Below are positions 7,106 to 14,750 of a stretch of DNA of 14,750 bases, one piece after another. The stretch lies in the NCBI GenBank assembly GCA_026397675.1, contig JAPLUH010000348.1:1-14750 (forward strand), given 5' to 3'. The notes under the pieces were generated by a model. The model worked only from the letters and a program-made list of their open reading frames with translations. It searched no databases and was not told the origin of the DNA. Source of the stretch: Verrucomicrobiota bacterium. Lineage in GTDB: Bacteria; Verrucomicrobiota; Verrucomicrobiia; Limisphaerales; UBA9464. Every line of letters begins with the position of its first letter. The first letter of the stretch is position 1. Position numbers and translations under genes: made by a program.

Positions 7106-8654
7106 ATCCTGGATTTTCGCGGTCGGAGGCGTGCTGACCGGCACGGGGTTGGCCTATGTCATCTACCGCTTTCGCGAGCGGGCCTTGCGTGCCGAATTGT
7201 CGATCCGGGAGCGGGAACGGGCCGATCAATCTCGCAAGGAGACCGAGGCCCTCCGCGTCGAGGTGCGTTTGGCAGCTCAGCAAGATCTCAGTCGTTGGCG
7301 AGCCGACCAGGACCGGGACCTAGAATCTGAGCGTTCACGTCTGGGGGGCACAGAATCCCGCTTGGCCGAGCGGGAGGCGTCGGTAGGACGTCAGATGGAG
7401 CGATTGGTTACGCAGCAAGACGACGCACGACTGAGGTCGGAGGCCCTCGATGTGACTCGAGCGCAATTGGACCAAGATCGTCTCGAGATCCGGCGGTTGT
7501 CTGAGGAGCGCAAGAGTCAATTGGAGTCGCTGTCTGGTCTCAGCGCCCTCGAGGCCCGAACGCTGTTGCTGAAGGAGGTCGAACAGGACTCTTCCCGTGA
7601 CGCCGCCAACCTCAGTCGACACATCCTCGAAAACGCGAAGAACGGTGCCGAGCAGCAGGCTCGGCGCATTATCGCCACGGCCATCCAGCGCTACGCCGGT
7701 AAGCACACCTACGAGACCAGCACGGCCACCGTGGCCTTGCCGACCGAAGAAATGAAGGGTCGGATCATTGGCCGCGACGGGCGCAACATCCGTTCTTTCG
7801 AGAACGCCACGGGCATCACGGTGCTGGTGGATGACACGCCCAATGCGGTGGTGCTCTCCGGTTTTGATCCAGTCCGGCGCGAAGTGGCGCGGCAGTCCAT
7901 GGAACGACTGATCCTCGACGGCCGCATCCACCCGACCCGTATCGAGGAGGTGGTCGCTGCAGTCACTGTTGAGATGGATGACTTTATCCTCCGCAAGGGC
8001 GAGGACGCGGTCTACAAGGCTGGCCAATCGGCGGTCCATCCGGAGGTGGCCAAAATGCTGGGTCGGTTGCATTTCCGGCACAGCTACTCTCAGAACGTCC
8101 TCGAGCATTCCCTGGAGGTGGCTCATCTCTGCGGTCTGATGGCTGCAGAACTGGGAGAGGACATCCAGGCAGCCAAGCGATCTGGCTTGCTTCACGACAT
8201 CGGCAAGGCCATGTCCCATGAGGTCGAGGGGCCGCACGCTAAGGTGGGAGCCGATTTCCTCAGGCGTTTCAATGAGTCTGCTGCGGTTGTGAATGGGGTC
8301 GCTTCGCATCACGAAGAAGTCCCGCATGAAAATGCACTGGGCATCCTCGTAGCGGCCGCCGATGCGATTAGTGCCACTCGCCCGGGTTCCCGAAGCGAAG
8401 GCATGACCACCTACCTCCAGCGCTTGGAGAACCTCGAGCGCATCGCCTTCGAGTTTCCTGGAGTGGAGCGGGCCTTCGCTATCCAGGCCGGTCGTGAACT
8501 GCGGGTGGTGGTGAAGCCTGAAGAAGTCGATGACCATTCCTCTTTGCGGATGGCGCGTGATCTGGCTCGCCGCATCGAGGAGGAATTGCTCTATCCTGGG
8601 CAAATTCGCATCACAGTGGTCCGTGAGACCCGCTGCGTTGAATACGCCAAGTAG
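7095..8654 (+). CDS. rny: Ribonuclease Y
   Basis: The 519-residue protein matches RNase Y, a membrane-anchored endoribonuclease that starts bulk mRNA decay. In order it has one N-terminal membrane helix (about 6-24), a long charged coiled coil (about 27-200, rich in Arg/Glu/Gln), a KH RNA-binding domain with GRIIGRDGRN (222-231), and an HD phosphohydrolase domain with His338 in LEHSLEVAHL and the HD pair His367-Asp368 in LLHDIGKAM. The C-terminal end PGQIRITVVRET is a conserved family motif. Length is normal (about 520). The ATG at 7095 overlaps the preceding folate gene by 11 nt and places the membrane helix at the very N-terminus as expected. No Shine-Dalgarno is visible, so translational coupling is likely. 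Confidence 0.97.
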   Translation: MVTESWIFAVGGVLTGTGLAYVIYRFRERALRAELSIRERERADQSRKETEALRVEVRLAAQQDLSRWRADQDRDLESERSRLGGTESRLAEREASVGRQMERLVTQQDDARLRSEALDVTRAQLDQDRLEIRRLSEERKSQLESLSGLSALEARTLLLKEVEQDSSRDAANLSRHILENAKNGAEQQARRIIATAIQRYAGKHTYETSTATVALPTEEMKGRIIGRDGRNIRSFENATGITVLVDDTPNAVVLSGFDPVRREVARQSMERLILDGRIHPTRIEEVVAAVTVEMDDFILRKGEDAVYKAGQSAVHPEVAKMLGRLHFRHSYSQNVLEHSLEVAHLCGLMAAELGEDIQAAKRSGLLHDIGKAMSHEVEGPHAKVGADFLRRFNESAAVVNGVASHHEEVPHENALGILVAAADAISATRPGSRSEGMTTYLQRLENLERIAFEFPGVERAFAIQAGRELRVVVKPEEVDDHSSLRMARDLARRIEEELLYPGQIRITVVRETRCVEYAK

Positions 8655-8728
8655 GCGTGGATAACGCTCAGGCGGCTCTAGACGGAAAACATATTTGCAA
8701 TCCAGGTGCCCTGTGATGGGGTCGCGTC

Positions 8729-10678
8729 ATGATCCGAGCCCTCCGCGCTATCGGTCTTGCCTGCATGAGTGCCACCGTTTTTTCCCAGATCCCTGACAAT
8801 CTTGTGGTCGAGGGAATCCCGCCGATTCCCATCGCATTGAAGCGCGATGCCTCCCGATACCTGGAGTTTCGGACTGCGGCCTTTGCCTCATGGCATCCCA
8901 CCCGCCGTGAGATGCTCATCGGTACCCGGTTTTCGGATACCCTCCAACTGCATGCCGTCGCTCAGCCCGGTGGGGCTCGCCGCCAGTTGACCTTTTCGAC
9001 GGAGCCAGTGGCTGGAGGGCAGTTTGAGCCGCGTCAGGGGCGCTTTATCGTTTTCAGTCAGGATGTCGGAGGTGGAGAATTCTACCAGTTGCACCGGCTC
9101 GATTTGGCGGAGGGTAAGACGACGTTGCTCACCGACGGCCGCAGCCGCAATGGCAACGCCCGCTTCTCCAAGGACGGCCGCTGGCTCTTTCACAATTCGA
9201 CCCGCCGCAATGGCCGCGACACCGACGTCTGGCGGTTGGATCCTCTCCGGCCTGAATCGGCCGAGATGGTTTTTCAAGTTTCTGGCGGCGGTTGGGCGGT
9301 GCTCGATGTGCAGGACGACGGATCCCGGGTGCTGCTGCAAAACCGGCGTTCCATTACTGACAGTGAATTGCACCTGCTGGATGTCGCCACGCGGACGCTC
9401 TCGAGGCTCACCCTAGCCAGCCAGCGGGTCGTCTCGTATGGCTCAGCGCGATTTTCCCGAGACGGCCGGAGCGTGTTTGCGACGACGGACCTGGATTCGG
9501 AGTTTCTCCGTCTGGTCCGTATGGATGTGGCCACTAGGGATCTCACTCCTCTGGGGAGCAATACTTCGAAGTTGCCGGTCTGGGACGTCGAGGCGTTCGA
9601 GTTGTCTCCTGACGGTGAGCAGTTGGCTTTTGTTTCCAACGAAAACGGGTCTAGTCGTTTATCGCTCCTGAAATTGAGCTCCGGGAAGGTCCGGGCCGTG
9701 TCCGGTATTCCGGCCGGGGTGATGACCGGTTTGGAGTGGCATGAGAATGGTCGAGATCTGGGTTTCAGTTTGGCTCATGCCCAGTCTCCCTCCGACGCCT
9801 ACTCGGTGGACGTCAAAACCGGCCGCCTGACTCGCTGGACCGAGAGCGAGACCGGTGGGTTGCCGGCAACCGCATTCCGTGAGCCAGAGTTGATCACGAT
9901 CCCGAGTTTCGACCAGTTGAAGGTCAGCGCGTTTGTCTATCGTCCGGATTCCTCGCGGTTCCCGGGGAAGCGGCCGGCGGTGGTGATCATTCATGGCGGC
10001 CCTGAATCCCAGTCGCGGCCCGGATTCATGGCTCGCTACAATTATTTTCTGAACGAGTTGGGCGTTGCTCTGGTGGTTCCGAATGTCCGTGGGTCGGCCG
10101 GCTACGGAAAACGGTTCCTCACCCTGGATGACGGTTTTCTGCGCGAAGATTCGGTCAAGGACATCGGCGCATTCCTCGATTGGATCGGGACCGATGCGGG
10201 GCTCGATCCGGCCCGCGTGTCGGTCATGGGGGGGAGCTATGGCGGCTACATGACGCTGGCCTCCTTGGTGCATTTCAGCGATCGACTGCGGTGCGGTGTG
10301 GACATCGTTGGGATCTCCAATTTCGTCACCTTCCTCACCAACACCCAGGAGTACCGTCGGGATTTGCGCCGCGTGGAGTACGGGGACGAGCGGGATCCCC
10401 AAATGCGCGCCCATCTGGAAAAGATCTCACCGCTCAATCAGGTCGATCGGATCCGTGTTCCGTTGATGGTTGTCCAGGGTAAGAACGACCCCAGAGTGCC
10501 ACTGAGCGAAGCCGAGCAAATGGTCCAAGCGCTCCGAGCCAATGGTCGGACTTGCGCCTACTTGATGGCCCGGGATGAAGGGCATGGATTTGCCAAGAAA
10601 CCGAACGCTGACTTCCAGTTCCTCAGCACGATTTTGTTTCTGCGGGAGCACCTCCTGAGCGGAGAGCCCCTTCGCTAG
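8729..10678 (+). CDS. Secreted S9-family peptidase (prolyl oligopeptidase / acylaminoacyl-peptidase type)
   Basis: The 649-residue serine peptidase has a probable Sec signal (residues 1 to about 19, MIRALRAIGLACMSATVFS), placing it in the periplasm or outside. A beta-propeller follows, with PD40-like blades recognisable as ARFSKDGRWLF (about 144), ARFSRDGRSVF (about 240) and FELSPDGEQLAF (about 290). The C-terminal alpha/beta-hydrolase domain starts near 395 and contains IIHGGPESQ, NVRGSAGYGKRF and the nucleophile elbow GGSYGGYM (Ser503), then Asp587 in QGKNDPRVP and His619 in DEGHGFAKK. The triad is therefore complete. Such enzymes cleave short peptides, often after Pro or from acylated N-termini; the exact specificity is not predictable. 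It lies 74 nt after rny and converges with the ubiA-family gene. It may have its own promoter, but none is convincing. Confidence 0.93.
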   Translation: MIRALRAIGLACMSATVFSQIPDNLVVEGIPPIPIALKRDASRYLEFRTAAFASWHPTRREMLIGTRFSDTLQLHAVAQPGGARRQLTFSTEPVAGGQFEPRQGRFIVFSQDVGGGEFYQLHRLDLAEGKTTLLTDGRSRNGNARFSKDGRWLFHNSTRRNGRDTDVWRLDPLRPESAEMVFQVSGGGWAVLDVQDDGSRVLLQNRRSITDSELHLLDVATRTLSRLTLASQRVVSYGSARFSRDGRSVFATTDLDSEFLRLVRMDVATRDLTPLGSNTSKLPVWDVEAFELSPDGEQLAFVSNENGSSRLSLLKLSSGKVRAVSGIPAGVMTGLEWHENGRDLGFSLAHAQSPSDAYSVDVKTGRLTRWTESETGGLPATAFREPELITIPSFDQLKVSAFVYRPDSSRFPGKRPAVVIIHGGPESQSRPGFMARYNYFLNELGVALVVPNVRGSAGYGKRFLTLDDGFLREDSVKDIGAFLDWIGTDAGLDPARVSVMGGSYGGYMTLASLVHFSDRLRCGVDIVGISNFVTFLTNTQEYRRDLRRVEYGDERDPQMRAHLEKISPLNQVDRIRVPLMVVQGKNDPRVPLSEAEQMVQALRANGRTCAYLMARDEGHGFAKKPNADFQFLSTILFLREHLLSGEPLR

Positions 10679-10692
10679 TAAGCCCTAATGGA

Positions 10693-10707
10693 GGCTCAAT
10701 CAGAGCC
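10693..10707. terminator. Small hairpin between convergent genes, possible terminator
   Basis: GGCTC (10693-10697) pairs with GAGCC (10703-10707) around a 5-nt loop in the 46-nt gap between two convergent genes. Position suits a bidirectional terminator, but the stem is only 5 bp and there is no T tract on either strand. Confidence 0.25.
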
Positions 10708-10724
10708 GAAGTTGCGAATGGATT

Positions 10725-11669
10725 TCAGCGGAGGAGGCTGTCGGCCCACTGCAAACGGAACCACGGGAACAGCACCTCTACGGCAACCAGGCTGAGGAAC
10801 AGCGTGCTAATGGTGCCGTTGAGCTTGAAGAAGGCAATGTTGACAGAGCGGGTATCCCTACGGCGTGCCAGCAGGTGCTCGGCGAGCAGTAGGACACCGA
10901 TGACCATGAGGCCCAGCCAGTAGGCCAGTCTGAAGGCCGCCAGCGCTCCGAAGATAGCCAACAAGATCCACAGCAGGAGGTGTGCAATGAAGGCAACGCC
11001 CAAGGCGTTTTTGGGCCCCCAGCGCACCACCAACGAGTGCAGTCCCTGAGTGCGGTCAAATTCGTAGTCTTGGGTGGCGTAGATGATGTCGAAGCCGAAG
11101 AGCCACAGGAGGACGGACAGTGCCAAGACCAACGGCACGAAGGCGCTGTGGCTCAGCTTGAGTTTGCCGTCGATCATCGGGAGAAACTCCACACCGCCCT
11201 TCACCGCCAACCAGGCTCCGACCGGGGCGATGGCGAGTGCGATGCCGAGCCAAACATGGGTGAAATCGGTGAAGCGCTTGGTCAGCGAGTAGAAGCAAAT
11301 GAAGAAGAGAGCCACGGGCGACAGGGCAAAGCAGAGCGGGTTCAGCATCCAACTGGCCGCCACCAAGGCCGCGCCGCTGAGCAGGCAGAGGCTCACAGCA
11401 CTGGTCATCGAGATGGCGCCAGCCGGCAGGTGTCGCCCTGCAGTGCGGGGATTCAGTGCGTCAAAGCGTCGGTCCACGATTCGGTTGAAGGCCATGGCAC
11501 AGGTGCGACCACTGACCATGGCGGCTAGGACTAGCAGGAAGACCCTCCAACCGGGCCACCCATGCTGATCGCGCGCGGCCAGCATCATAGAAGCCAAGGC
11601 GAAGGGCAGGGCGAACACCGTGTGACTGAACTTCACGAACGAGGCCCACTTAGAAAGCAGGGAAATCAT
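10725..11669 (-). CDS. ubiA: UbiA-family polyprenyltransferase (4-hydroxybenzoate type / MqnP-like)
   Basis: The 314-residue integral membrane protein has about eight or nine hydrophobic helices and both Asp-rich motifs of UbiA prenyltransferases: NRIVDRRFD (Asn62, Asp66, Asp70) and DYEFD (Asp201, Asp205), which bind the Mg-diphosphate of the prenyl donor. It attaches a polyprenyl chain to an aromatic acid in quinone synthesis. NPRTAGRHLPAG and FSHTVFALPFALA resemble the UbiA-like subgroup that often accompanies futalosine-pathway menaquinone synthesis (MqnP), so the acceptor may not be 4-hydroxybenzoate. That subgroup assignment is from memory. The ATG at 11669 is chosen because it precedes the conserved KFSHTVFALPF segment; an in-frame TTG at 11720 would add 17 low-complexity residues. 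It lies 75 nt downstream of ubiX on the same strand, probably co-transcribed. Confidence 0.9.
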   Translation of the reverse strand: MISLLSKWASFVKFSHTVFALPFALASMMLAARDQHGWPGWRVFLLVLAAMVSGRTCAMAFNRIVDRRFDALNPRTAGRHLPAGAISMTSAVSLCLLSGAALVAASWMLNPLCFALSPVALFFICFYSLTKRFTDFTHVWLGIALAIAPVGAWLAVKGGVEFLPMIDGKLKLSHSAFVPLVLALSVLLWLFGFDIIYATQDYEFDRTQGLHSLVVRWGPKNALGVAFIAHLLLWILLAIFGALAAFRLAYWLGLMVIGVLLLAEHLLARRRDTRSVNIAFFKLNGTISTLFLSLVAVEVLFPWFRLQWADSLLR

Positions 11670-11744
11670 GAGAGCGTTTGCTTGGGGGCCGGGCGGAGAT
11701 AGAGCGGAGACATGGGGCAATGGCTTCGGACGTGGGGCATGGGG

Positions 11745-12302
11745 CTATTCGATTTCTTCCTGCCAACGGACGGTCAGGCGATGGGAGACACCCATGTGGT
11801 CGAGGACGCGGGCGACCACAGTGTCGGCGACGGCTTCGACCGTGGTGGGTCGATTGTAGTAGTGCGGGTTGGCGGGAATGAGCAGCACGCCAGCCTGAAT
11901 GAGGAGTTCGAAGTTCTTCACGTGCACCAGCGAGATCGGGGTTTCACGCGGGACCAAGATGAGCTTGCGGCGTTCTTTGAGCATCACGTCGGCGCACCGC
12001 AGCATGGAATCGGAACTCAATCCGTGTGCGATGCGTCCGAGCGTTCCCATGCTGCAGGGAATGACCACCATGACATCCGGCGGATTGGATCCGCTGGCAA
12101 AGGGCAGGTTCATCGAACGGTGGCTGTGGACTTGAGCCCCATCCGGCAGTCGTAGGCCCCCAGGTTGCTCAGCCTCGATGACCTGCGGTGCATACTGGCT
12201 GAGCATGACATGGACCTCGTGTTGATGGGGATCTAGTTGGTCCAGCAAGCGCTGGGCATAGATTGTCCCGCTGGCTCCGGTGATGGCGATCAGCAGTCGC
12301 AT
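11745..12302 (-). CDS. ubiX: Flavin prenyltransferase UbiX
   Basis: The 185-residue protein matches UbiX, which joins dimethylallyl phosphate to reduced FMN and makes the prenylated flavin used by UbiD-type decarboxylases. Visible motifs are the N-terminal flavin loop TGASG (8-12), IPCSMGTLGRIAHG (81-94), the basic segment DVMLKERRKLILVPRETP and the C-terminal ANPHYYNRPTTVEAVAD. Length is typical (about 190). It is the first gene of the minus-strand pair with the UbiA-family gene, consistent with quinone synthesis. The UbiD partner that would use its product is not in the window. It is divergent from speA across 153 nt. Confidence 0.96.
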   Translation of the reverse strand: MRLLIAITGASGTIYAQRLLDQLDPHQHEVHVMLSQYAPQVIEAEQPGGLRLPDGAQVHSHRSMNLPFASGSNPPDVMVVIPCSMGTLGRIAHGLSSDSMLRCADVMLKERRKLILVPRETPISLVHVKNFELLIQAGVLLIPANPHYYNRPTTVEAVADTVVARVLDHMGVSHRLTVRWQEEIE

Positions 12303-12379
12303 GACCGAGACACCATGCCGCTAAAGTGCCGGAAGCCAAAGGAGAAGCCGCAGAAGGGGGCGAGCATACCTCAGCCTCG

Positions 12380-12408
12380 ATGATATTTTTTGCAACCTGT
12401 CGCTTGAA
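12380..12408 (-). promoter_or_regulatory. Candidate sigma-70-type promoter for ubiX-ubiA
   Basis: On the minus strand, TTCAAG (12408-12403, 3/6 to the -35 consensus) and TATCAT (12385-12380, 5/6 to the -10 consensus) are separated by exactly 17 nt containing an A6 run. Transcription would start near 12373, leaving a leader of about 70 nt before the ubiX ATG at 12302. This is a pattern match only. Confidence 0.3.
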
Positions 12409-12455
12409 TCCACTCCACTCGTTCCTAGAGTCCTCGTCTTGCGTCGTTGCCAAAC

Positions 12456-14447
12456 ATGAGCGAACCGAATTCCGACCCCGCTGCTACCACCACTCCGTGG
12501 GACATCCCCACGGCGCGTTCCCTCTACAATATTGACCGATGGGGGGCCGGTTATTTCGATGTGAACGAGGCCGGAAACGTAGTGGTCACTCCGCTGCGCG
12601 AAAAAGGGTCATCTATTGAGATCGCGGACATCATCGAAGAGGCGCGTGAGCGAAAGTTGCAATTCCCGCTGCTCATCCGTTTCCAAGACATTCTGCGCGA
12701 CCGGGTGGCCCACCTGAACAACGCCTTCCGGAATTCCATTACCGAATTTCAATTCAAGGGCAGCTACCGGGGAGTCTTCCCCATCAAGGTCAACCAACTG
12801 CGCGAGGTGGTTGAGGAAATCCTCGATGCGGGCAAGGCCTACAATTTTGGGCTCGAGGTGGGTTCGAAGCCCGAGCTGTACGCGGGCATGGCGCTGCAGG
12901 ACCAGCCCGGAGGCCTCATCATCTGCAACGGCTACAAAGACCAGGCCTTCATTAAGCTGGCTCTCTCCGGCATCAAGCTAGGCAAGAAGGTCATTATGGT
13001 GGTGGAGAAGCTCGAGGAGCTTCGCCAGATCATCACCGTTTCTAAGCAGGTGGGTGTGGAGCCGTTGATCGGCATCCGTGCGCGCCTTCTCAGCAAGGGG
13101 TCGGGCAAGTGGGCCGAAAGCGGTGGCGAGAACGCTAAGTTTGGTCTGAGTACCTCGGAGCTGCTGGCTGCGGCCGAGTTGCTGCGCGCTGAAAATTTAT
13201 CGAGCAGTTTCAAGCTGCTGCATTTCCACATTGGCTCTCAGGTTCCGGATATTCTGACCGTGAAGAAGGCCGTGCAGGAGGCGGCCCGTTTCTACGCCAA
13301 GCTCATGAAGATGGGTTTCCCCATCGAGTTCATGGATGTCGGTGGAGGCTTAGGCGTGGATTACGATGGTTCTCGCAGTGCCTTCGACAGCTCGACCAAT
13401 TACACGCTGCAGGAATACACCAACGACATCGTGTATTATATCGCCGATGTCTGCAACGCGGAGGGGGTTGCGCATCCGGACATTGTTAGTGAATCCGGGC
13501 GCGCGTTGGTGGCCCACCACTCGGTGCTCGTGGTCGAGGTCTTCGGCTCGATCGACAAGACTCGTCAGGAGATCCAATTCCAATATGGGGCCGATGAGCA
13601 CCGCTTGGTGAAGGAGATGCTCGAGATCCGGGACAACCTCGGAAAGGTCAACAAGCTGGAGTCCTTCCACGATGCGTTGGAACGCAAGGAGGACGCTCAC
13701 CAGATGTTCACCCTTGGGGTCTTGGAACTGCCGGAGAAAGCCAAGATTGAGACCCTCTATTGGGAAATTTCCAAGGAAGTCGTTCAGTCGTTCCGAGGGC
13801 AAGGCTATGTGCCCGAAGAGATCCAGCAACTGGAGGACAGTTTGGGAGACCAGTACCTCTGCAATTTTTCGGTCTTCCAGTCACTCCTAGACCATTGGGC
13901 CTTGGGCCAGTTGTTCCCGGTGATGCCGTTGCATCGACTGCTGGAGCGGCCGACGCGCGAGGGCACACTGGTGGACATCACCTGCGACTCGGACGGGTGC
14001 ATCAACAAGTTTGTGGATCTTCGCGATGTCCGCGACACGCTGCCGCTGCATGAACTGCGGGAGACTCCGCAGGGTCAGGAGCCTTATTACTTGGGGTTCT
14101 TCCTCATGGGTGCCTACCAGGACATCATGGGTGATTTGCATAATTTGTTTGGTCGTGTGAACGAGGTGCATGTCTTCCTCGAGCCCGATGAGCCCTGCGG
14201 CTACTACATTGAAGAGGTCATCGAAGGGAACACCATCAGCCAGTGCCTCACTTCGGTGCAGTACGAAGAAGGGGAGCTCAAGCGCCAGATGAAGGCTCAG
14301 GTGGATGCGGCCATTAAGAGCGACAAGCTCAAGCCGACTGAAGGCATGCGCCTCCTTGATGAGTACGAGCGCGGGCTCAAGGAATACACTTACCTCGACA
14401 TCCACCCGGCCGCCCCGGCGGGGAATGGTAACGGTTACGGGCGTTAG
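12456..14447 (+). CDS. speA: Biosynthetic arginine decarboxylase
   Basis: The 663-residue PLP enzyme converts arginine to agmatine, the first step of the agmatine route to putrescine. It is close in length to E. coli SpeA (658). Visible motifs are FPIKVNQ with the PLP Lys111, GLEVGSKPEL (about 132), LLHFHIGSQ (about 255), DVGGGLGVDYDGS (about 295, phosphate-binding glycines), SESGRALVAHHSV (about 346) and the active-site CDSDG at Cys510, followed by LGFFLMGAYQDIMGDLHNLF, which completes the fold-III decarboxylase barrel. The ATG at 12456 is preferred over an in-frame TTG at 12447, since neither has a good ribosome binding site. The N-terminal PWDIPTARSLYNIDRWGAGY is the usual SpeA start. The protein ends in a short Gly/Asn-rich tail (PAAPAGNGNGYGR), and its stop codon touches the tandem repeat downstream. 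No agmatine-processing gene is adjacent. Confidence 0.97.
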   Translation: MSEPNSDPAATTTPWDIPTARSLYNIDRWGAGYFDVNEAGNVVVTPLREKGSSIEIADIIEEARERKLQFPLLIRFQDILRDRVAHLNNAFRNSITEFQFKGSYRGVFPIKVNQLREVVEEILDAGKAYNFGLEVGSKPELYAGMALQDQPGGLIICNGYKDQAFIKLALSGIKLGKKVIMVVEKLEELRQIITVSKQVGVEPLIGIRARLLSKGSGKWAESGGENAKFGLSTSELLAAAELLRAENLSSSFKLLHFHIGSQVPDILTVKKAVQEAARFYAKLMKMGFPIEFMDVGGGLGVDYDGSRSAFDSSTNYTLQEYTNDIVYYIADVCNAEGVAHPDIVSESGRALVAHHSVLVVEVFGSIDKTRQEIQFQYGADEHRLVKEMLEIRDNLGKVNKLESFHDALERKEDAHQMFTLGVLELPEKAKIETLYWEISKEVVQSFRGQGYVPEEIQQLEDSLGDQYLCNFSVFQSLLDHWALGQLFPVMPLHRLLERPTREGTLVDITCDSDGCINKFVDLRDVRDTLPLHELRETPQGQEPYYLGFFLMGAYQDIMGDLHNLFGRVNEVHVFLEPDEPCGYYIEEVIEGNTISQCLTSVQYEEGELKRQMKAQVDAAIKSDKLKPTEGMRLLDEYERGLKEYTYLDIHPAAPAGNGNGYGR

Positions 14448-14557
14448 CTCCGCGGTATCAGGCCTCCGCGCGCTGAGTAGGCTCTGGGGAGGAGAAGCTT
14501 TCGCGCTGTGCGCGAGGGGTGTGTGGTGATCGCCTCCAAGGCTCGCTGCGGCCTGAC

Positions 14558-14576
14558 ACCGCTTCGCTGCGGTTTT
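14558..14576 (+). terminator. Terminator-like hairpin in repeat unit 1, after speA
   Basis: ACCGC (14558-14562) pairs with GCGGT (14569-14573) around a 6-nt loop and runs straight into T4 (14573-14576). It is 110 nt after the speA stop and could end its transcript. The stem is only 5 bp. Confidence 0.5.
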
Positions 14577-14697
14577 GGTGGGCGGGGCTCCGCGGTATCA
14601 GGCCTCCGCGCGCTGAGGAGGCTCTGGGAAGGATCGGCTTTCGCGCTTTGCGCGAGGGGTGTGTGGTGATCGCCTCCAAGGCTCGCTGCGGCCTGAC

Positions 14698-14717
14698 ACC
14701 GCTCCGCTGCGGTTTTT
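14698..14717 (+). terminator. Terminator-like hairpin in repeat unit 2
   Basis: The same stem as in unit 1 recurs: ACCGC (14698-14702) with GCGGT (14709-14713). The T tract is one base longer (T5, 14713-14717). The stem is conserved while the loop changes (TTCGCT to TCCGCT), which fits selection on the hairpin but rests on a single difference. Confidence 0.45.
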
Positions 14718-14750
14718 GGTGGGCGGGGCTCCGCGGCATCAGGCCTCCGG

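Larger units (their letters stand above)
14447..14750. repeat. Tandem 140/141-nt structured intergenic repeat (two full units plus a partial third)
   Basis: Unit 1 is 14447-14586 (140 nt), unit 2 is 14587-14727 (141 nt), and unit 3 begins at 14728 and runs off the window. Units 1 and 2 differ at seven positions plus one inserted T, about 95% identity; four of the differences cluster within about 8 nt at 14489-14496. Each unit has a 13-nt inverted repeat with one mismatch (14452-14464 with 14550-14562), a GC hairpin (TCGCGC/GCGCGA, 14501-14515) and a hairpin plus T tract at its end. Unit 2 also has a near-perfect CAGGCCTCC foldback with a one-base bulge. Minus-strand open frames through it change reading frame at the T4/T5 indel, so it is non-coding. 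I do not recognise a named repeat family. Confidence 0.85.

Noticed and set aside
7335..8603. Minus-strand open frame of 422 codons opposite rny
   Set aside because: Its length is notable, but it is fully antisense to a gene with intact KH and HD domains, and the His/Leu/Arg-rich translation matches no family. It is a mirror of codon bias.
9659..10414. Minus-strand open frame of 251 codons opposite the S9 peptidase gene
   Set aside because: It is antisense to the catalytic domain of a clear peptidase, and there is no independent sign of coding.
14458..14739. Minus-strand open frame across the tandem repeat (93 codons, Arg/Pro/Ser-rich)
   Set aside because: The two repeat units are read in different frames because of the T4/T5 indel, so no peptide is conserved between copies. 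It has no ribosome binding site or recognisable domain. It is a by-product of GC-rich repeat sequence.
14447..14750. CRISPR array as an explanation of the terminal repeat
   Set aside because: The repeated unit is 140 nt and continuous, with no short repeats alternating with unique spacers and no cas genes nearby.

Overview
The window looks like a chromosomal segment of a GC-rich Gram-negative bacterium. The most likely source is the Verrucomicrobiota or a near relative in the PVC group. This is inferred from the gene content: a Tat-exported lipoprotein with two DUF1080 domains, a soluble bacterial Ser/Thr kinase, an RNase Y, and a UbiA-UbiX pair of the type often seen with menaquinone synthesis. 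Shine-Dalgarno sequences are mostly weak or absent. No rRNA, tRNA, CRISPR array, transposase, phage gene or recognisable defence system was seen.

Layout: (1) 1-171, the 3' end of an unidentified plus-strand gene. (2) 172-497, non-coding. (3) 498-1319 (minus), a Ser/Thr kinase with several altered catalytic motifs, divergent from (4) 1434-2795, a double-DUF1080 Tat lipoprotein that ends at a strong hairpin (2825-2867). (5) 2964-8654, a closely packed plus-strand block: MacA-like adaptor, MacB-like ATPase, MacB/FtsX-like permease, 5-formyltetrahydrofolate cyclo-ligase and RNase Y. Spacings are 33, 3 and 5 nt and then an 11-nt overlap, so this is probably one operon. (6) 8729-10678, a secreted S9 prolyl-oligopeptidase-type peptidase. 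(7) 10725-12302 (minus), ubiX then a UbiA-family prenyltransferase, read toward the peptidase gene. (8) 12456-14447, speA, the biosynthetic arginine decarboxylase, divergent from ubiX. (9) 14447-14750, a tandem array of a 140/141-nt, highly structured non-coding repeat that starts on the last base of the speA stop codon and runs off the window.

Functionally, the three efflux genes form a tripartite-type ABC export module whose outer-membrane TolC partner is not here. The folate ligase and RNase Y are housekeeping genes that appear to be co-transcribed with it. UbiA and UbiX are two steps of quinone side-chain and decarboxylation chemistry.

Most of the window is ordinary metabolism and housekeeping. 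The parts that stand out are the terminal structured tandem repeat, the degenerate kinase, and a charged helix plus poly-glycine insertion in the MacA-like adaptor. I did not find convincing evidence for a new multi-gene system.
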